This document shows, piece after piece, positions 1-8,619 of a stretch of DNA of 40,618 nt. The position numbers and the translations under genes were made by a program. Numbering within the stretch: position 1 is the first letter of the stretch; the number at the start of each line of letters is the position of its first letter. The stretch spans positions 1 through 40,618 of the forward strand of contig JBDNFW010000061.1 in assembly GCA_041689615.1 (NCBI GenBank), given 5' to 3'. The stretch comes from UBA7359 sp041689615 (GTDB lineage: Bacteria > Pseudomonadota > Gammaproteobacteria > Eutrophobiales > Eutrophobiaceae). Below the pieces are notes generated by a model. That model searched no databases. It saw nothing but the letters and a program-made list of their open reading frames with translations, and was not told the DNA's origin.

Positions 1-41
1 ATTTGGTATCGTTCTTCATGGGTAAGCTGTGTGTATCTCAT
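1..41 (-). CDS. IS30-family transposase, N-terminal 13 codons only
   Basis: The minus strand reads AGGAG, four bases, then ATG and MRYTQLTHEERYQI. This is the typical opening of IS30-family transposases, at the start of their helix-turn-helix DNA-binding region. Only the first codons are inside the window, so the DDE catalytic domain cannot be checked. The IS may explain why this edge of the Rpf locus is rearranged. Confidence 0.7.
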   Translation of the reverse strand, partial: MRYTQLTHEERYQ

Positions 42-140
42 TGTGCTCCTCTTTCTTGCTGGTCAGAGAAAGCGACGAATCATACCGTAGCTTACCCACT
101 AACCAACTCGTTAAGAGTTGCACTTACAAATTGAATTCAC
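1..140 (-). mobile_element. End of an IS30-family insertion sequence, cut by the window edge
   Basis: Positions 117-139, read on the minus strand, have the spacing and bases of an IS30-type terminal inverted repeat (ATTCAATT, then GT, then GCAAC). They are followed inward by a ribosome-binding site and a transposase start at 41. The same segment carries an inner inverted repeat, TGGGTAAGCT at 19-28 against AGCTTACCCA at 89-98, and a hairpin CAACTC/GAGTTG at 104-120. The rest of the element lies to the left of the window. The exact outer boundary (about 139-142) is inferred from resemblance to the IS30 end as I remember it. Confidence 0.65.
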
Positions 141-280
141 GTTATGAAATTAACAGGGAAAATTAAATATCTAATAAAAACCCTCAGACAATAGAATTCA
201 TTGGAAATGAAAAAATAAGCACCTTGATACACAATGTGTTGATGCACTTCCCCATATCCTAGATGAAATATAAGCTTCTC

Positions 281-310
281 TTGGCATAAAATGAGAATTG
301 AGATTATATA
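281..310 (+). promoter_or_regulatory. Candidate sigma-70 promoter for the first rpfC-like gene
   Basis: TTGGCA at 281-286 and TATATA at 305-310 are 18 bases apart. Transcription would begin near 317, only about ten bases before the ATG at 328, which is one reason to prefer that start over the upstream TTG at 298. This is a weak call based on motif and spacing only. Confidence 0.3.
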
Positions 311-327
311 AAGTGATGCGCGGAGAT

Positions 328-2406
328 ATGTTAAATAAACTAACAAATAAAATACAGAACCGTAAAGATTCTGAACATCAACAGTGTTTTGTTCGTTTTT
401 TTTTAGGTTTGATATATTTTATTTATACCCTGTCAATAAACTCACAGAGCTTGATGCATCCTGCTGTCATAACTTCCGCGATAGCATTTCTTGTAGCACC
501 GATCATGACTTTTATATGGATACTTGTCTCTCCTGAAGTAGTTCCAATAAGACGTTTTTCCAGTATGTTTATTGATGTGTCATTAATTTCATATGCATTT
601 GCTCATCTAGGAGACGCAGTTGGACCTCTAAACAGTGCATATTTATTTGTCACCTTTGGTTATGGCTTTAGATATGGGAATAAATACTTATTTACTTGTA
701 TGGTGTTATCTGTAATAGGTTTCTTTTTTGTCAGTCAACATAGTAATTATTGGCATGACAATACTTTCAGCAGCGGAATAATTGTCGCTCTTTTTGTGTT
801 ATCCGGTTATGTGTCTATTTTAATATCTCAATTATATAAAGCGGTAAATGAAGCAAAATTTGCCAACGAAGCAAAAAGTCAATTTCTTGCAAACATGAGC
901 CATGAAATAAGGACTCCGCTAAATGGAGTAATAGCAATGAGTGCGTTACTCTCGAAGACAAAACTTGATAACGAACAAAAAGATTATGCCTCTACTGTCA
1001 ATGCATCGGCCAAAACCTTACTCACTTTGATAAACGATATTCTTGATATATCAAAAATTGAAGCGGGAAAAATAACAGTTGAAGAAGTCGATTTTGATTT
1101 ACATGCACTGATCAACTCTGTTTCGGTAATGCTTGCACCTCAAGCCATTAGCAAAGGGGTTTCATTTAACATTCATATTTCTCCGGACATCCCGTTTCTA
1201 TTGCGAGGAGATGCTCAGCATCTACGTCAAGTACTCATTAACCTTATAAACAATGCTATTAAATTTACTAACGAAGGGTTAATTGAAATATCTATATTTC
1301 GACCATTTAATAAAACAACAAATAATAGAATCCGGTTTGAAATAATTGATTCTGGTATTGGCATTCCTGAAAAAGCCAACGAGAAATTATTCGATAAATT
1401 TAATCAAGTAGATGAGTCTACTACTCGTAATTTTGGCGAAACAGGCCTAGGCTTATCAATAGCGAAACAACTGGTTGAAACCATGAATGGTGAAATCGGT
1501 TTTACTAGTAAACCTATGCAAGGCTCAACATTTTGGTTTGAACTTGAGTTTGAACTACAAGATAAATCACCTGAGGAAAGGAAAACTGCGACTAATACTA
1601 ATGTACATAAAACAAATGAAAATCAGCTTATAGATGAGTCTCTGAAAAATTTAAATATATTGGTCGCTGAAGATAATGTTACAAATCAAAAAGTCATTGA
1701 AAGCATACTCAATTACGGAAAGCACATTACGACTCTAGTTAATAACGGCAAAGAAGCACTGGATCGTCTCAAGGATGAATCTTATGACCTGATTATTCTT
1801 GATATGCAAATGCCGGTAATGGGAGGAATAGAGGCTGCAAAAAATTTTCATATTAGCAACCCAGAAAAAAATACACCTATCTTAATATTAACGGCAAATG
1901 CGACAACCGAAACAGCCGAAGAATGTAAAGAAGCGAATATCGATGCCTATTTAACCAAACCCATTGAACCTGATAAATTACTGGAGACCATTTCTTCTTT
2001 AGTCAAAGACAGTCAAAAAACCGGGAAAGAAAATACAATTGATTGCTCATCACCGATTGATACAGATAAGTTAGAGACATTGGTCTCTATGACTAAAAAA
2101 GAAAATTTTATGCGAGACCTTATTGATGGTTACGTTCGCGACACAGCATCGAAAATGGAACAATTAGCAACATTGGTAGAAAATGCTGATAATGATGAGA
2201 TAAAAAAACTTTTTCACACTCTGGATGGCAGTTCACGTTCTATAGGGGCAATGAAACTAGCCTCGTCTATTCAGACCTTATCCAGATTGATAAAAGAAAG
2301 AAATGAGTCCTTAACGCAAGAACATATTCAGGGACTTAACTTTGTGTTTGAACAAACAAAAGTCACGCTAAATCTATTTTTAGAAAAAAAAGAAAATCTA
2401 ATCTAG
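328..2406 (+). CDS. rpfC: RpfC-like hybrid histidine kinase (DSF sensor), copy 1
   Basis: 692-residue inner-membrane sensor kinase. A short cytoplasmic start with RKDSE is followed by five or six membrane helices (about 20-175) that include the RR..MF.D and GYGFRYG motifs typical of Xanthomonas RpfC. Then come a HisKA domain with SHEIRTPLNG (His192), an HATPase domain (N-box INLINNAIKF, G1 DSGIGIPE), a receiver (AEDN, Asp492 in DMQMPVMGG, Lys in LTKP) and an HPt domain (His630 in FHTLDGSS). RpfC proteins sense diffusible fatty-acid signals, phosphorylate RpfG and restrain RpfF. The G2 box reads GETGLGL, with Glu371 where Gly is usual, and the HPt has Asp where Lys is usual three residues after the His. 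In-frame starts at 298 (TTG) and 316 (ATG) are possible. I chose 328 because its N-terminus aligns with the paralogue at 3812. Xanthomonas RpfC is recalled from memory. Confidence 0.85.
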   Translation: MLNKLTNKIQNRKDSEHQQCFVRFFLGLIYFIYTLSINSQSLMHPAVITSAIAFLVAPIMTFIWILVSPEVVPIRRFSSMFIDVSLISYAFAHLGDAVGPLNSAYLFVTFGYGFRYGNKYLFTCMVLSVIGFFFVSQHSNYWHDNTFSSGIIVALFVLSGYVSILISQLYKAVNEAKFANEAKSQFLANMSHEIRTPLNGVIAMSALLSKTKLDNEQKDYASTVNASAKTLLTLINDILDISKIEAGKITVEEVDFDLHALINSVSVMLAPQAISKGVSFNIHISPDIPFLLRGDAQHLRQVLINLINNAIKFTNEGLIEISIFRPFNKTTNNRIRFEIIDSGIGIPEKANEKLFDKFNQVDESTTRNFGETGLGLSIAKQLVETMNGEIGFTSKPMQGSTFWFELEFELQDKSPEERKTATNTNVHKTNENQLIDESLKNLNILVAEDNVTNQKVIESILNYGKHITTLVNNGKEALDRLKDESYDLIILDMQMPVMGGIEAAKNFHISNPEKNTPILILTANATTETAEECKEANIDAYLTKPIEPDKLLETISSLVKDSQKTGKENTIDCSSPIDTDKLETLVSMTKKENFMRDLIDGYVRDTASKMEQLATLVENADNDEIKKLFHTLDGSSRSIGAMKLASSIQTLSRLIKERNESLTQEHIQGLNFVFEQTKVTLNLFLEKKENLI

Positions 2407-2528
2407 ATAAAGTTTAATAAGGCAACGGCATATGCAGCAATACCTTCGCCAAGACCTACGAAACCCACCTTTTTTGTCGTCGTCGCTTTGACATTAATAT
2501 TGTCAATTTTTGAGTATAAATCACTTGC
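2403..2528 (-). pseudogene. ispF: Remnant of a second ispF 3' end
   Basis: Read on the minus strand, 2424-2528 aligns without gaps to the 3' end of the intact ispF (8709-8813), with about 90 of 105 bases identical by hand count. The reading frame is still open: it keeps NVKATTT and GFVGLGEG and ends in a TAG at 2403-2405 that overlaps the stop of the kinase gene. Most differences fall at third positions, so this copy diverged while still under selection or came from a related genome. To the right of 2528 the similarity disappears, and no start codon or zinc-binding N-terminus remains. The 323-base gap 2407-2729 otherwise holds only the leader of the next gene. Confidence 0.85.
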
Positions 2529-2729
2529 AAAAACTGCTTTCACTACAAAAAAGTGACTATAAGAAGAAATTTCTGTAAAAACTAAATAATTTCCTACGTC
2601 TAAAGATCCAGTGTTCCGGCTATTGTTAGGGGCAAAATGAAGAAAAGTACCTAATGTATTATTTCTTTAATAAAAAAACCGTGATTTATTGGTTATACTT
2701 GGCATATTATATAAAAAAGAAGATTAATC

Positions 2730-3776
2730 ATGGCATTATCAATAAAAAATCTATCTGAAAATCAGTTTGCTTCTACTGTAATGATTGTTGATGACCAATA
2801 TTCCAGTCTCCAGGTTCTCAGTGAAACATTAAGACACATTGACTCAAACATCTTAATAAAACCTTTTCAATATGCTACTGCCGCACTTAGCGAAGCTAAA
2901 AAATCACCACCTGATTTGATTATTACAGATTACAGAATGCCAGTAATGAATGGGATTGAATTCGCTAAAAGACTGCGACGCATACCAAATTGCCAAGACA
3001 TTCCTATCATGATGATCACCATTATGAAAGAGAGGGAAATCTTATATGAAGCGCTTGAAAATGGTGTTAATGACTTTTTAAACAAACCCTTTGATAAAAC
3101 TGAATATAAATCAAAATGTAAAAATTTGCTGTCACTGGGGAAACATCAATCAAAACTAAAAAACCGAAGCAAGTTTTTAACTGAAATAGTTAATGCATCA
3201 ACTGAAGAAATTCTCATTCGAGAGCAAGAAACTCTGGATAGACTAACAAAAGCCTGTGTATATAAAGACTGTGTCACCGGCGAGCATTTACAAAGAATTG
3301 GCCGAATAAGCTACATCCTTGCTCTTGAACTTGGATTGAATAAATCCAATGCAGAAGTATTAAAAACAGCATCACCTTTACATGACATAGGTAAAATCGC
3401 CATACCGGATAATATTTTATTGAAGAAGGGTAAGCTTACCGCTAAAGAATTTGATGAAATGAAAACCCATACAACGATTGGATATGATATTTTAAAAGAT
3501 AGCCCGTCTCCATATCTTCAAACAGGCGCATTGAACCATCATGAAAAATACAATGGCACGGGATATCCAAATGGAATTGCGGGTGATGAGATACCTATAG
3601 AAGCTAGAATCGTTACTGTAGCCGATGTATTTGATTCATTAACAAACCGTAGGCCTTATAAGAAAGCATGGCCTTTAAATGAGACTCTGGACTATATTAA
3701 AAATGAAAAAGGAAAGCATCTCGATCCTGATTGTGTTAATGCGTTACTTAGTAAAATAGATGAGATAATAATGTAA
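2730..3776 (+). CDS. rpfG: RpfG-like response regulator with HD-GYP cyclic-di-GMP phosphodiesterase domain
   Basis: 348 residues. The N-terminal receiver has the acidic pair VDD near residue 20, phosphoacceptor Asp67 in ITDYRMPVMNG and the conserved Lys in LNKPFD. The C-terminal HD-GYP domain has His218-Asp219 in LHDIGKIAIPD, the HHE motif and Gly278-Tyr279-Pro280 in NGTGYPNG. HD-GYP proteins hydrolyse cyclic-di-GMP, and RpfG is the cytoplasmic partner of RpfC. Lying between two RpfC-like kinases, it is the obvious common output for both. All residues expected for phosphorylation and for the metal centre are present. The gene starts at an ATG behind a weak AAGAAG. The upstream gap holds the ispF remnant, so it probably has its own promoter. 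Confidence 0.9.
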   Translation: MALSIKNLSENQFASTVMIVDDQYSSLQVLSETLRHIDSNILIKPFQYATAALSEAKKSPPDLIITDYRMPVMNGIEFAKRLRRIPNCQDIPIMMITIMKEREILYEALENGVNDFLNKPFDKTEYKSKCKNLLSLGKHQSKLKNRSKFLTEIVNASTEEILIREQETLDRLTKACVYKDCVTGEHLQRIGRISYILALELGLNKSNAEVLKTASPLHDIGKIAIPDNILLKKGKLTAKEFDEMKTHTTIGYDILKDSPSPYLQTGALNHHEKYNGTGYPNGIAGDEIPIEARIVTVADVFDSLTNRRPYKKAWPLNETLDYIKNEKGKHLDPDCVNALLSKIDEIIM

Positions 3777-3811
3777 TTTATACAGCATACTGGCTCGGCT
3801 ATATATTAATA

Positions 3812-6352
3812 ATGCACAAAAACATATTTAAAGCACTTATAGTAAAAATTAAAAGCCGCGAAGATTCTGAATTTGAACAGATCATAGTAAAGCTAACTAT
3901 AGGTTTAATTTGGTTAGTTTATATACTATTTTTCACCTCACCTAGTATAGTTATATATCATGTAATCAAAGCTTCCTATTTATGTATAGCTATAAATTTA
4001 ATATTCATTTCCTGGGTTTGTATCAACCCGAAAATACATCCTTTTCGCAGACTATTAGGTATGTTTTCTGATGTATCTTTTATCTCGTACTTCATGTTGT
4101 TCACGGGTGAGCTTGGGACTCCTCTTTTTGGTGTTTATATATTCTTAACGTTTGGTTATGGCTTTCGCTATGGTAATAAATATTTATTTGCCAGTGCAAT
4201 TTTAAGTGTTATTGGATTTAGTATTGTTATTACTCATAGCGAATACTGGGTGAGTCAAAAAATATTAAGTAACAGTATAATTCTTGCACTTATTACCTTA
4301 TCGGCTTATGTATCAATGCTTATTGCAAAACTTCATGCTTCAGTTAATAAAGCTAAAGCTGCAAACGAAGCCAAAAGTCAATTTCTTGCAAATATGAGTC
4401 ATGAAATAAGAACGCCACTAAATGGCGTTATCGGCATGAGCGCATTACTATCTAGAGAACCACTTTCCCCAAAACAAAAAGATTTTGCATCGACCATTAA
4501 CGCTTCTGCAAAATCCTTGTTAACACTAATTAACGATATTCTTGATATTTCAAAAATAGAAGCTGGAAAAGTTACTACAGAAACTATAGATTTTGATTTG
4601 TATGCATTAATAAATTCAACTGCGATGATGCTCTCACCGCAAGCACTAAATAAAGGCATTTCATTTAATGTACATATTTCCCCTGATACTCCCTTTCTAT
4701 TACGAGGTGACATACTTCATTTAAAACAAATCATTATTAATTTGATTAGTAATGCAATCAAATTTACTCATCAGGGGACTATTGAAATATATGTAAAACC
4801 TGTTGCCACTAATGAGAAAATGGCTAGAGTTCGATTTGAAATTATTGATACAGGTATTGGTATTGCTGAACATGAAAAACTAACATTATTTAATAAATTT
4901 ACACAGGCAGATGAATCTACAACTCGTAAGTTTGGAGGCACGGGCCTGGGAATGGCTATAGCAAAACAACTTGTCGAAGCACTCAATGGAGAAATTGACT
5001 TTTCCAGTAAATTTGGAAAAGGCTCGACTTTTTGGTTCGAATTGGAATTTGAACAACAAGCAGTACTGTCAGAAGAAAATGATTCTCTAATTCATATGGC
5101 TGATTCGCGCGCACTCATTATTAATCCAATAAAGAAACAAAACCAATCAATCGAAGATTATTTATCATTATGGCCCATGACTTATGATTGTGCCGATAGT
5201 GTTGAACATGCTATTGATATGATTTTAAACTCAAATAACTCAGGCAAGCCCTATTCTATTATTTTTGTATTCCAGAAACATTTGGATACTGATCCAATTA
5301 AATTTATTAAAAAAGCAAAATTCGAATCATCTTTCAAAAACCAATCATTTGTTTTAATTAATGATAGCCAGCCATCACCAGTATTAAAGTCTCAACTATT
5401 AAATTCAGGCTATTCAACAATAATAGACAGCAGCCCCGATAGAACGACTCTATTTAGAATAATACATGCGGCCGTTGCTGGTATTAGCATCGCAACTTTT
5501 GATAATAATATTCAAGTCTCAGAAGACGAAGCTCGCTATCATTCTCATCTACATGGTTTAAAAATACTGGTAGGAGAAGACAACGAAACAAATAAAAAAG
5601 TAATCAAAAGCATTCTTGAATATGAAAATCACATCGTTACTTTGGCAAATGATGGTGAAGAGGTGCTCGATTTTCTTGAAGAGAGGGAATTCGATCTTAT
5701 TATACTTGACATGCAGATGCCGATAATGGGAGGCATAGAAGCAGCAAAAATATTTCGCTTCATGTATCCTGAAAAAAAACATATTCCCATTCTGATTTTA
5801 ACTGCTAATGCAACCATAGAAGCAAAACAATCTTGTGAAGAAGCTAAACTAGATGGTTTTTTGACCAAACCTATTGAACCCGAAAAGTTACTGCATGTAA
5901 TTTCATCACTAATTAATGATAAAAAGAATTCATTTAAAGATAATTCGATGCTGAATGTTATTGACATTAATGACCCTTATGCTTTACCCATCATAGATAT
6001 TAATGTCCTGGAAGCTTATTCTTCCATGACAAACGAAGAAAATTTTATTCAAAACCTTATTAATAACTATATTGACGAAGTAACATATTTCGTAAGTGAA
6101 TTAAATTCAGTGACAAAAAAGAAAAAGTACAAAAATATTTCTGAACTCGCACACTCTATTGATGGAAGTTCACGATCTGTCGGAGCAAAAAGGTTAGCCA
6201 AGATATGTCATAGCTTATTAAAAACCAGTCAATCTGATAACTACTCTAAGCTTAACAGTCAATTTTCAGAACTGGAAACTACATTTAAGGAAACTAAGAA
6301 AGAACTCTATTCCTATCTAGATAAGAAGTTTGAGAAGAACATTGAAGTGTAA
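3812..6352 (+). CDS. rpfC: RpfC-like hybrid histidine kinase with an extra degenerate receiver, copy 2
   Basis: 846 residues, a paralogue of the kinase at 328. The order is an N-terminal REDSE segment, five or six membrane helices with RR..MFSD and GYGFRYG, HisKA (His197 in SHEIRTPLNG), and HATPase (INLISNAIKF, DTGIGIAE, canonical GGTGLGM). Next is an added segment of about 130 residues (roughly 425-555) with the length and pattern of a receiver but no recognisable phosphoacceptor. A true receiver follows (GEDN, Asp633 in DMQMPIMGG, LTKPIEP), then HPt (His781 in AHSIDGSS). The added segment explains the 154-residue difference from copy 1. It follows rpfG by 35 bases and probably shares its transcript. 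The HPt again has Asp in place of the usual Lys. The start ATG has no strong ribosome-binding site. Confidence 0.88.
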   Translation: MHKNIFKALIVKIKSREDSEFEQIIVKLTIGLIWLVYILFFTSPSIVIYHVIKASYLCIAINLIFISWVCINPKIHPFRRLLGMFSDVSFISYFMLFTGELGTPLFGVYIFLTFGYGFRYGNKYLFASAILSVIGFSIVITHSEYWVSQKILSNSIILALITLSAYVSMLIAKLHASVNKAKAANEAKSQFLANMSHEIRTPLNGVIGMSALLSREPLSPKQKDFASTINASAKSLLTLINDILDISKIEAGKVTTETIDFDLYALINSTAMMLSPQALNKGISFNVHISPDTPFLLRGDILHLKQIIINLISNAIKFTHQGTIEIYVKPVATNEKMARVRFEIIDTGIGIAEHEKLTLFNKFTQADESTTRKFGGTGLGMAIAKQLVEALNGEIDFSSKFGKGSTFWFELEFEQQAVLSEENDSLIHMADSRALIINPIKKQNQSIEDYLSLWPMTYDCADSVEHAIDMILNSNNSGKPYSIIFVFQKHLDTDPIKFIKKAKFESSFKNQSFVLINDSQPSPVLKSQLLNSGYSTIIDSSPDRTTLFRIIHAAVAGISIATFDNNIQVSEDEARYHSHLHGLKILVGEDNETNKKVIKSILEYENHIVTLANDGEEVLDFLEEREFDLIILDMQMPIMGGIEAAKIFRFMYPEKKHIPILILTANATIEAKQSCEEAKLDGFLTKPIEPEKLLHVISSLINDKKNSFKDNSMLNVIDINDPYALPIIDINVLEAYSSMTNEENFIQNLINNYIDEVTYFVSELNSVTKKKKYKNISELAHSIDGSSRSVGAKRLAKICHSLLKTSQSDNYSKLNSQFSELETTFKETKKELYSYLDKKFEKNIEV

Positions 6353-6413
6353 GTAAAAGAGACATCCTATCTAAACAATTACTTAACACAATTACACTAT
6401 ACTTTAACAAATA

Positions 6414-7487
6414 CTAAGCTGCATCAGAAAACTCTATTTGTTCAACAGAATCTATCGAAGAACTTGTCGGTTTTCCATCAAAATCAAGCCAGTTACGTTT
6501 ATCATAGTCATATAACTTACATTTAGCCAATGTTTTAATGAAACCTGAAAACGAAAATCGAATCACCTTAATATCATTTCCAAGAAACTCACTCAACTTA
6601 TTCTGTGCTTTATCCAGATTGTAAAGCGGGATACTGGGATCAACATGATGTGCTGTATGAGCCATAATATTATGACTGACTAGATTGTACCAATGAGGGT
6701 ATTGCACATGCATGGTAAAATCTTCTTGGCCACCAAACTTCTCCATATCCTTTCTACTTTTATTCCAGGCGATACTTTCATGTGTATGCTGCTGATAAAC
6801 AGTAAATCCCATCATGAAATTCCAAATTAAAAATGGAAGAACAAAACCCAAAAGTATCAATTCTATCGAACTTGAATGTGAGAACACCTGACCAAAATAG
6901 GTCAGTAACGATAAATAGCTCACCAGATACAATGAAACTAATAAGAAATCCCATTTTACAGAATTGTATTGCCCTTTATTGCTTTTAAATGGAAAAAATT
7001 TATTTTTCCACCAACGTTCGATCATGTAATAAAAGCATATACCCGGAATACTTCGATAGAATCGTTCTAATCTCTTCTTTCCTTCAGAAAGAGAATCGTA
7101 TTCTTCCTTAGAAAGTGGAGACCACGAATTCATATCTTTTACATTAGTCGATTGATGATGTATTCGATTATGTTCCATTGACCAAAGCCCATAATTATGA
7201 AGCGAAGGTAAAAACACAATTCGTGCTATTACTTGATTCAGAATTTTGCTATTGGTAAACGCATTATGTGATGCATCATGACCTATTATAAATAGTGCTG
7301 AAATATTGAACCCAGCTAATACACTGCACAATATTTTTAATGCCATATTTTCAAAATAAATCACACCCACTATTGCCGAAACGTACATGAGAAAATCTAT
7401 GCCACACAGTAGTAGTGCTAATTTAGTAGAACGCTGTCTGTATTTTGACACGACAGCTCTTAACTGCTTAATGTTAGAATTTTTCAT
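6414..7487 (-). CDS. Membrane fatty-acid desaturase linked to the DSF synthase
   Basis: 357-residue integral membrane di-iron desaturase or related hydroxylase. Three histidine boxes are visible: HDASH at 70-74, HNRIHH at 106-111 and HTAHH at 277-281, plus an extra QQHTHE. Hydrophobic stretches surround them at about 22-75 and 180-232. I place the start at 7487, where GGAG precedes the ATG by six bases; upstream in-frame starts at 7547 and 7499 lack such a site. The gene lies 85 bases downstream of rpfF on the same strand and convergent to the second kinase, so it is likely cotranscribed with rpfF. Desaturases act on acyl lipids, acyl-CoA or acyl-ACP. A role in making an RpfF substrate, or in adding a second double bond to the signal, is inference. 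General membrane lipid desaturation is the alternative. Confidence 0.85.
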   Translation of the reverse strand: MKNSNIKQLRAVVSKYRQRSTKLALLLCGIDFLMYVSAIVGVIYFENMALKILCSVLAGFNISALFIIGHDASHNAFTNSKILNQVIARIVFLPSLHNYGLWSMEHNRIHHQSTNVKDMNSWSPLSKEEYDSLSEGKKRLERFYRSIPGICFYYMIERWWKNKFFPFKSNKGQYNSVKWDFLLVSLYLVSYLSLLTYFGQVFSHSSSIELILLGFVLPFLIWNFMMGFTVYQQHTHESIAWNKSRKDMEKFGGQEDFTMHVQYPHWYNLVSHNIMAHTAHHVDPSIPLYNLDKAQNKLSEFLGNDIKVIRFSFSGFIKTLAKCKLYDYDKRNWLDFDGKPTSSSIDSVEQIEFSDAA

Positions 7488-7572
7488 TGATAACTCCATG
7501 TTTTTAAGTTGATAATCATACTTAAGCCGACATAAACAACCTGCCATTTAAGTAATAGATTTAGTTAAATTA

Positions 7573-8475
7573 TTAACGTGCATTTAACCTTCGGAGTGGA
7601 ATGTTACGTTCTTGTCCAGCCACCTTGTGTTGTCCTCGAACTAAACGTGACATGGTACGTAAATCCTTTTCATGAATTTGAAACGCAGATTCAACCCATA
7701 TATCAGCAATATCTAACAGTTGTTGATAATTTACTGGGTACACAAGCTGATGTACTTTTTTTAAAGCACTCATTGTTGCTCTTCTTTTATAGTTGGCGTG
7801 TATATAAGAATCTACAGCTTCTTTACCTTCGCCATCTTCAACAAGATAATCAACAATGCCCATGTTGAAAAGTTCTTCCGCACTGTATAAACGACCAGAA
7901 ATCATCATTTTTTCAGCTAAAGCTGGACATACTCTTTTAGTAAGTAAGTTAAATGCGCCCATACCTGGAAAAAGATTAAACAAGACTTCAGGAAAACCCA
8001 TTTCAGCACTACGTTCTGCTATAAGAACATGTCCTGAAAGAGCACATTCAAAACCACCACCCAAGGCATTACCATGAATTAAAGAGATGGTTGTAAGACC
8101 AAGATCACGACCAATGTAATTTGCATATAAACCATTAATACATAATTTGGCATAATTCCTGAGAGATTCTCGATCTTTATTTTCAATGCACTGAATAAAT
8201 AGTTCTAGATCACCACCAAAACTAAATACCGGATGTCGAGATGTAAAAATACTAAATTCAATTTCAACAGAGTTTCCATCGAAAAATAGTTTTCCTTGAT
8301 TATGCTTTAGTATGGATTGAAATTTTTCCAATTCTTGAAGCATCTTTACTGTAAAACAAGAACGTGGTTGAGAATTAAAATATAACCAAACAGCTTTCTG
8401 TTCTGGTTTTATCTGAACTTCAAGGTGTTCAAATTTTTTGAATAAAACTTCACTGCTATGTCTAACAGATTTCAT
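7573..8475 (-). CDS. rpfF: RpfF-like DSF synthase (crotonase family)
   Basis: 300 residues, cytoplasmic, enoyl-CoA hydratase/crotonase fold. Bifunctional RpfF enzymes dehydrate 3-hydroxyacyl-ACP to the cis-2 enoyl form and then release the free acid, the diffusible signal. The two catalytic glutamates expected from Xanthomonas RpfF (141 and 161 there, from memory) are present here as Glu143 in GGGFECAL and Glu163 in MGFPEVLFNLFPGMGA. The length and the N-terminal extension ahead of the crotonase core also match RpfF rather than degradative hydratases. The start is clear: AGGAG, seven bases, ATG at 8475. The neighbouring receptor kinases and RpfG support the signal-synthase assignment. No rpfB-type acyl-CoA ligase is in the window. 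Confidence 0.92.
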   Translation of the reverse strand: MKSVRHSSEVLFKKFEHLEVQIKPEQKAVWLYFNSQPRSCFTVKMLQELEKFQSILKHNQGKLFFDGNSVEIEFSIFTSRHPVFSFGGDLELFIQCIENKDRESLRNYAKLCINGLYANYIGRDLGLTTISLIHGNALGGGFECALSGHVLIAERSAEMGFPEVLFNLFPGMGAFNLLTKRVCPALAEKMMISGRLYSAEELFNMGIVDYLVEDGEGKEAVDSYIHANYKRRATMSALKKVHQLVYPVNYQQLLDIADIWVESAFQIHEKDLRTMSRLVRGQHKVAGQERNIPLRRLNAR

Positions 8476-8619
8476 AGTAGATCTCCTTATGATTGATTAA
8501 AAAGATCATCCTTTGATTTTAAGAACACTCATCTAACAGATAACGAGTAATTGACCCAAAATCGCACGATGATGGGCTTAAACTATATGAAATTTGCGAA
8601 GTTTTAAAGAAGAGATGCT

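Noticed and set aside
137..346. 69-codon minus-strand ORF upstream of the first kinase
   Set aside because: It overlaps the kinase start and the IS end, has no recognisable similarity or ribosome-binding site, and is low-complexity AT-rich sequence.
2560..2665. Continuation of the ispF remnant frame to the right of 2528
   Set aside because: The frame stays open for about 40 more codons, but the residues no longer resemble IspF and no start codon supports a gene.
7578..7868. 96-codon plus-strand ORF inside rpfF
   Set aside because: It is a shadow of the rpfF coding sequence, with no independent start signal.
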